Part shown: positions 58,296-64,000 of the stretch, in pieces
Position numbering within the stretch: the first letter of the stretch is position 1
Layout of the letters: each line of letters begins with the position of its first letter
NCBI GenBank assembly: GCA_933228675.1
Contig: OW121740.1
Span: 130,169,799-130,233,798 of the forward strand
Length of the DNA: 64,000 bases
From: Stomorhina lunata
Lineage: Eukaryota; Arthropoda; Insecta; Diptera; Rhiniidae
Direction: 5' to 3'
Notes under the pieces: model-generated
The model's database searches: none
Told to the model about the DNA's origin: nothing
Seen by the model: only the letters and a program-made list of their open reading frames with translations
Made by a program: the position numbers and the translations under genes

Positions 58296-59967
58296 AAAAC
58301 AAGTAAGAGTGCTATGTTCAGCTATGCCGAACCTTAAATACCCTTTTTCTTATTTTCTATAAACACCAGGAATATCGCCAAAATTCAAAATTCGATGAGA
58401 ATTAAAAATTTTTTTAATAACTGTTTTTTTCAAAATAACTATGTTTTTTCAAAAAAACTATGTTTAAAAAAAAAATTTTTTTTGAACTGTATATCAAATT
58501 TTAAGAAATCATTCAATGCAACACACTATTGAATTCCATCAAAATCGGTAGATTAGTAACTGAGATATCGCCAAAGCAAAATATGTCAATGTACACAAAT
58601 TTGGCATATTTTAGAAAAAAAAAATTTAAAAAAACAAAATTTAAAAAAAAAATCGACTTAGATATCAGATCTTAGGAACTACTCAATTGCAGCATGCTAT
58701 AAAATTTCATCAAAATCGGTCTATAAACACCGGAATTCAAAACTCGATGAGAATTTGAAAAAATTTTGTTTAAAAAACTTTATTTTTCATAAAAAAAAAA
58801 TTAATTTTGTCAAAAAAATTGTGTTTTTTTTTAATTGAATTGTATATCAAATTTTAGGAAATCATTCAACACTATTAAATTTCATCAAAATCGGTGGATC
58901 AGTAAGCGAGATATCGCCAAAGCAAAAGATATCGATGTACGCAAATTGACATATTTTACATTTTTTTTAAACAGTATTAAAAGAAAAAAATTTGAAATAC
59001 ATATCAGATTTTAGAAAATACTCCAAAGCAACATATTATTAAATTTTATCAAAATCGGTCTATAAGCACCAGAGATATCGTCAAAATTCAAAATTCGATG
59101 AGAATTTAAATTTTGTTTTTAACTGTATTTTTCAAAAATAAAATTTAATTTCGTCAAAAAATTGTGTTTTTTTAAAAAAGATTTTTGAACTGTATATCAA
59201 ATTTTGAATTTCTATTGAATTTCATCAAAATCGCTAGATTAATAACTGAGATATCGCCAAAGCAAAAGTTCTCGATGTACGCAAATTGACAAATTTTAAA
59301 CATTGTTTTAAAAAAACAGTATTAAAAAAAATTGAATTAGATATAAGATTTTAGAAAATACTCCAACGCAACATGCTATTCAATTTTATCAAAATCTGTC
59401 TATAAACATCAGAGATATCGCCAAAATTCAAAATTCGATGAGAACTTAAACAATTTTTTTTAAAACCTGTGTTTTTAAAAAAAAAGTTTTGAATTTCGTC
59501 AAAAAACTGTGTTTTTTAAAAAAAGTTTTTTTTGAACTATATATCAAATTTTAGGAAATCATTCTACGCAGCACACTATTGAATTTCATCAAAATCGGTA
59601 GATCAATAACCGAGATATCGCCAAAGCAAAAGTTATCAATGTACGCAAATTGACAAATTTATTTTTTTTTTTTAAAACAGTATTTTAAAATGAATTATAT
59701 ATCAGATTTTAGAAAATACTCCAGTGCAACATGCTATTAAATTTTATCAAAATCGGTCCATAAACACCAGAGATATCTCCAAAATTCAAAATTTGATGAG
59801 AATTAAACAAAATTTTTTTTTAACAATTTTTTAAAATTCGTCATCAAAGTTTAGTATTTTAGCGATATCTCGGGTATTTATGGACCGATTTTAATGAAAT
59901 TAAATAGCGTGCTGCGTAGGGAAATTTCCTAAAATCTGGTGTATAACTCGTCTGGGTACACCCAGAC
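58296..59967 (+). mobile_element. Repeat element built of ~345-bp tandem units with an inverted last unit
   Basis: It starts CAAGTAAGAGTGCTATGTTC, like the head of the repeat at 60711. The phrase AAATTCGATGAGAA and its variants recur near 58388, 58740, 59090, 59431 and 59780, so units are about 340-352 bp. Each unit also holds TCATCAAAATCGGT and GAGATATCGCCAAAG. The segment ~59830-59945 is the reverse complement of a unit part (ACCGATTTTAATGAAAT, GCGATATCTCGGG). A perfect hairpin GTCTGGGTACACCCAGAC lies at ~59949-59966. Confidence 0.8.
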
Positions 59968-60567
59968 AATTATCAAACAATCATTAAAAATCTTCAAACA
60001 GTCATCAGTCAATCAATCATCAAACAACTGTCAAACAATCGTCAAACAACCATCAAATAATCATGTCATTTTTAATATATGAGTTATATGGGAGTGGTCA
60101 CGCCCACTTGATATTTCAAAAAAAAACTTAGCCTATCTTAACCACCGGTCACACCATACCACACTGTCAAAATTTCAGATTTTATCCATAGATTGGGCAA
60201 TAATATGTGGACAGTTTTCTTCAATTTATAACCAAATAATAACATTAGATTTCAATTTAAACGCATAATAACAAAGTTACAGGCGTTTAAAGTTTTTTTT
60301 TTTTGCAAAAAGTTCAATTTTATATGAAAAATTTTGCAATCCCAAAATTTTGTTAGATTTCCATTTAAACGCACAATAACAATTTTAAATGAAAAATGTT
60401 GGTTTTATATCAACAATTTTAGTGGTCACAAAATTTCGTCCGTTCTTCATAACAAAGTTACATCCGTTTAAAGTTTTTTTTTTGTGAAAAAATTAAATCT
60501 TATATGAAAAATTTTAGTAATCTCGAAATTTTGTAGATTTTCATTTAAACACACAAAAACAAAGTTA
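59968..60567. repeat. Short-period and dispersed repeats flanking the TIR element
   Basis: ATCAAACAA words recur irregularly to ~60060. Then phrases of the type ATTTAAACGCATAATAACAA and AAAGTTACAGGCGTTTAAAG recur near 60260, 60370, 60450 and 60545. The same phrase type resumes after 63300, which shows that the element at 60568-63297 split this repeat. Confidence 0.65.
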
Positions 60568-60710
60568 AGGTACGGTCAGACTCATTAAACATTTAAATCA
60601 AATATTTTGAGTAAAGTATTGTCAAAGCAATATAATAAAAAATTTGTGGTCACACTTGCACATTTATTTGATAAAATATAGAAAAAATACGTCCAAAGTA
60701 TAAATAAAAA

Positions 60711-61527
60711 ACAAGTAAGAAAGCGCTATAGTCGGTCAAGCCGACCATACGATACCCTTCACCACTAAGGTCAAAGGTGTTATTTTTCCTGTGTAAAGAC
60801 AAATATTTGCTAAATTTTGCCATCATACAAACAATTTCTCAAAACTTATATATTCAACCTGTTTCCGTCATTTGGACTTATATGAGAGCTAGGGTCAAAT
60901 GTGGACCGATTATCTCGAAATTTGGCAGATTGATTACAGTTGTTACAAAAATTATGCATGCAAAAAATAGACTCAAAATTTCCATTATCTTTAGATTTAC
61001 GAGCGTTTTAGTGATTTTTTGTCTCATTTAGTGCGTTTTTAAAGAAGAATTTGTATGGGAGCTATGGTCAAATGTGGACCGATTTCAACGAAATTTGGTA
61101 CAGTGATTTTAGTTGACATAAGCAGTATTTGTTTTAAATTTCATGAAAAAATATTGATATTTGTGGCCAATATAGCAATTCCGGGAAGTGGGACCTATGG
61201 GAGGTACCATAAATAATGGACCGATTTTGACCAATTTCAATAGCCATGGTCCCATTATCAAAAAAATGATCTGTGCCAAATTTCATCAAAATATATTTAG
61301 AATTGCGACCTGTAGTTTGATTACAAGGTTTACATGGGGGTCCAGCCAGCCAGCCAGCCGTCCAGCCAGGACGGACGGACATCGCTAAATCGACTCAGAA
61401 AGTGATTCTAAGCCTATTGGTATACTAAAAGGTGGGTCTAAGACAAATATTTCTATGCGTTACAAACATCAGCACAAACTTATAATACCCTTTCCACCTA
61501 TGGTGGTGAAGGGTATAACAAGTTTTA
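60711..61527 (+). repeat. Fly intergenic repeat family, most complete copy
   Basis: It begins CAAGTAAGAAAGCGCTATAG and ATACCCTTCACCAC and ends GGTGGTGAAGGGTATAACAA, so short inverted ends face each other. The middle matches 18990-19655. A CCAGCCAGCCAGCC run and GGACGGACAT lie near the right end. It is inserted inside the TIR element 60568-63297. The opposing frames at 61134-61388 and the frame at 60777-61031 are not genes. Confidence 0.8.
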
Positions 61528-61611
61528 TTAATGGTCACACTGACGATTAAATATTTTCCCAAAAAATATTTGATCTAATTTTTTCAAAACAAAATTGAGT
61601 ATCTAGCAATT

Positions 61612-61705
61612 TGTTTCTCATATTTGATGTTGTTGTTTCTCAAATTTGATGTTGTTGTTTCTCAAATTTGATGTTGTTGTTTCTCATATTTGATGTTGTT
61701 CTTTC
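61612..61705 (+). repeat. 22-bp minisatellite
   Basis: Four tandem units containing TTTGATGTTGTTGTTTCTC, period 22 bp (61623 and 61645). Confidence 0.85.
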
Positions 61706-61814
61706 TGTTTGAATAGTAAACAATACACATGCTCCGCTGTTATTTGCCCTTGTTTGATGTTACAAAAATTTTGTAAGATTAAATAACACAGCACAACAAA
61801 ATAAAAAAAATTTC

Positions 61815-61955
61815 ATGTGCTCTTAAAACCACTATACAATTTTGATGTATCATGACTACCTTTGTACAAAAATGGTAATTCTATGGCAAGATTTAAAAAT
61901 TTTTTTTTTTTTTAAATTGCAATTTTTTTAGACCTTTCTTCAAATAATTAATGAT
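61815..61955 (+). repeat. Nested inverted repeat, left arm
   Basis: TTTGATGTATCATGACTACC, TGGCAAGATTT and CTTCAAATAATTAATGA are matched in reverse complement at 62930-63083 at roughly 80% identity. The arm includes the first codons of the coding fragment at 62778-62951. Confidence 0.75.
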
Positions 61956-62777
61956 AACTCTAAAACTACTAGTCCGATATTATTAAAATAAAATCAGAAA
62001 AATTAAGATTTACATAGCCTTTAATTCGTCTATATATCGCGTTTCAATCGGATCAATAGTATCGGAGTTATAATAAAAAACTTAAGAAAAAAATATATTT
62101 TTTACGTAAAAATGGCAAAAATTTTCGTTTTAAAAAAATCATGAAAAATCGAAAACGGCAAAAAACTTCCAGATTTATTATTTTATCGCATAGCGACATA
62201 TAATAGCAACAAAATGAGATATCGACCATAAAAATCGATTGATTTTTTCGAATTTATTCACAATTTAGTAAATTCGCTCATTTTCACAAAATTTTAGTTT
62301 TTTGCTTGATATACGCATTATAGCGGGTTTTAAAATGTATGAAAAAAATAAATTTTCCAATTTCAAGGGGTGCATGTCGTATTATTGTGAGATTTGGTGA
62401 GAAACTTCCACCCACACAATTTTTGTCGAATTGGACAACGTTAACACGTAGCGCATAGGCCTCAAATCTGAAAAATAGCGTTTAAATCGAAACAAAAGTG
62501 GATCCTGGTCCTTAGGGCAAACACAATGAGATTTCCAATAAGCTACATATCTTTAAAATCGGTTAAACATTTTTCGAGTTACTACAATTTGCACTGGCCA
62601 TTACATGTCCTTGAGGACTTGCCGAAGGCAATTGACCAAAAAATGTGACTAAGTCTAATCGATGGAATAGATCGAAAATGTATTTCATTGTTTTATTCAT
62701 GTATTTTATTTTATATTTTATTTTTTTAATTTATTGCAACATATAAAATAAGGAAATAAATAAATAAATATTATTAA

Positions 62778-62951
62778 CTACAAACTTTGGAATTTTCTTT
62801 TATGACATTTTCTATTATTGAATAACGAAGTGCTGCTCTGAATACTCTGGCAAAAATCTGCCATCATGTGTGCATCCCAGCGACCCTGGTATTTTTCCCC
62901 CATTGTCCTAATATCTTGGTGAAATCGTTCATTAATTATTTGAAGAAACGT
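62778..62951 (-). pseudogene. C-terminal fragment of an arthropod protein family of unknown function
   Basis: The reverse strand reads 57 residues to a TAG, with INERFHQDIRTMGEKYQGRW followed by DAHMMADFC. I recognise the pattern ERFHQDI..M...YQGRW...MMADYCW as the end of a large uncharacterised protein found in many copies in arthropod and other invertebrate genomes and probably linked to mobile elements. Upstream sequence is replaced by the inverted-repeat arm, so only the tail is present. The expected W after C is absent. Function is unknown. Confidence 0.6.
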
Positions 62952-63083
62952 CTAAAAAAAATTGCAATATTAAAAAAAATTTTTTTTTTTTAAAATCTTG
63001 CCATAGAATTTAAAAATTTTACCATTTTTGTACTAAGGTAGCCATGATACATCAAATGTATTAGTGGTTACTCGAGCACATTT
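62930..63083 (-). repeat. Nested inverted repeat, right arm
   Basis: Reverse complement of 61815-61955 at about 80% identity. The two arms enclose ~970 bp that includes the coding fragment at 62778-62951. Confidence 0.75.
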
Positions 63084-63297
63084 TTGCTGTTGACTTGTGT
63101 AATTATTTGATCAAAATTTAAAAAAATATTTGCTTTTGAGTGGTCACATTAGGAAATTTTTATTTGCTGGCAAATGATTTTATTTTCTTCAAATCAACAT
63201 GTTTCTTGTTTGAACCTCAAAAATATTTTGTGGTCAGGCTACGAGGATCAAATATTTGATAATTTCGATTAAATGTTTAATCAGTGTGACCGTGCCT

Positions 63298-64000
63298 TTA
63301 CAGTTGTTTATAGTTTTTATGTGAAAAAATTCAATTTTCTATGAAAAATTTTGATTTTATATGACCAAATTTAATGATCACACAATTTCGTCCGTTTTCC
63401 ATTTAAACGCTTAATGACGAAGTTACAGCCGTGTAAAGCTTTTTTGGCGGCATGGTCCTAGGTCCATCAATTTCTTTTACAGTAGTTTTGACATCACTTG
63501 AAAAAAATAGAGGGTATTCGTTCCACTCAATATATTAGGATAAACGAAATATTAATCTGTTCTTAGATAAAAAGTCTAAAATGGTTTATTAAAATTTTCT
63601 TATTTTCTTTCTGTTTATTCTCCTACTCTTTCTTATGATATACTTAAAAAAAATTTTAATTACCTTAATTCCAGGAAAGAAATATTGAAATTTAATTTCT
63701 AACTTGTTCAAACGTTTTCTGTTTTTTGAAATCCCTTTTCAAATTGTTCAAATATTTACGTTTTTTTTTTGGGAAAATTCTGTTGTAACTTGTATTTTTT
63801 TTTACTTTTTATGATGACCTTGTTAAGTTCTAGAAAACTTTAATGGATTATTTTATGGAAATTAAAATTCCTTTGTAAATTTTATTTGAAATCCTTTTCA
63901 AAGAAATCCTTCTATTCAAAATTTTATAATTGTTTCTGTTTTCTTTTTGAAGAGGATGTCCATTTAAGCTTAAAATCGTTCATTTTCTGGAATACCGTTT
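63298..64000. other. Continuation of split repeat, then gene-free DNA
   Basis: 63298-63450 continues the repeat interrupted at 60567 (CCATTTAAACGCTTAATGAC, GAAGTTACAGCCGTGTAAAG). From 63450 to the end I see only AT-rich DNA. Confidence 0.5.

Larger units (their letters stand above)
60568..63297. mobile_element. 2.73-kb TIR transposon with TTA target duplication (PIF/Harbinger-like?)
   Basis: The left end AGGTACGGTCAGACTCATTA and the complement of the right end, AGGCACGGTCACACTGATTA, match at 26 of the first 29 positions. TTA precedes (60565-60567) and follows (63298-63300). Removing the element restores an AAAGTTACAG... phrase found intact nearby. A TTA duplication is usual for PIF/Harbinger, but no transposase was found, so the superfamily is inferred. 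TGGTCACA-type motifs recur inside the ends (60651, 61531, 63151). Nested repeats fill most of it. Confidence 0.8.

Noticed and set aside
61134..61388. Opposing 82- and 66-residue frames
   Set aside because: Both lie in a dispersed repeat whose other copy at 18990-19655 does not preserve the frames.

Overview
The window looks like nuclear DNA of a higher fly. The sequence is very AT-rich, the genes have short phase-0 and phase-2 introns, the proteins have clear animal orthologues, and the intergenic DNA is full of dipteran-type repeats (Tc1/mariner, BEL/Pao and LINE remnants, a tRNA-derived SINE). A calyptrate fly such as a blowfly or house-fly relative is my inference from the repeat style and was not tested.

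Positions 1-14000 hold the only protein-coding genes I can support. A partial TAMM41 (mitochondrial CDP-diacylglycerol synthase) runs leftward off the window from 433. Rrp6 (nuclear exosome 3'-5' exonuclease, 4 coding exons, 904 aa) runs rightward from 1057 to 3970 and shares a 623-bp divergent promoter region with TAMM41. A FAM20B-type Golgi kinase (4 coding exons, 420 aa) runs leftward from 13791 to 5270. Two FAM20B introns carry large inverted structures: a 3.4-kb almost perfect palindrome plus a small MITE in intron 3, and a foldback pair of degenerate ~130-bp tandem repeats in intron 1.

Positions 14000-30500 are gene-poor and hold mobile-element debris: internally deleted mariner-like transposase copies, LINE 3' ends, a LINE with thumb, RNase H and C-terminal remnants and a BEL/Pao integrase piece inside it, and copies of a fly intergenic repeat family. 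One possible noncoding leader exon lies at 21524-21673.

Positions 24800-52300 are dominated by one family of AT-rich tandem repeats with 29, 31 or 33-bp monomers sharing the core TATAGGAAATTTTTC. It forms eight blocks totalling about 15 kb, with block-specific variants, inversions and higher-order duplications. Two arrays of a 12-bp minisatellite each abut one of these blocks. Between two blocks, at 40437-40813, is a good candidate for a transcription start (Inr plus DPE-like spacing) with a noncoding first exon and splice donor. If real, the downstream satellites would lie in an intron of a gene that extends beyond the window.

Positions 53500-64000 hold further transposons: two head-to-tail tRNA-Ala-like SINEs, a hAT-type MITE with an 8-bp target duplication, a foldback-like element made of ~345-bp tandem units, and a 2.73-kb TIR element flanked by TTA duplications that carries nested repeats and a 57-residue coding fragment. 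No CRISPR, rRNA or intact tRNA gene was found.
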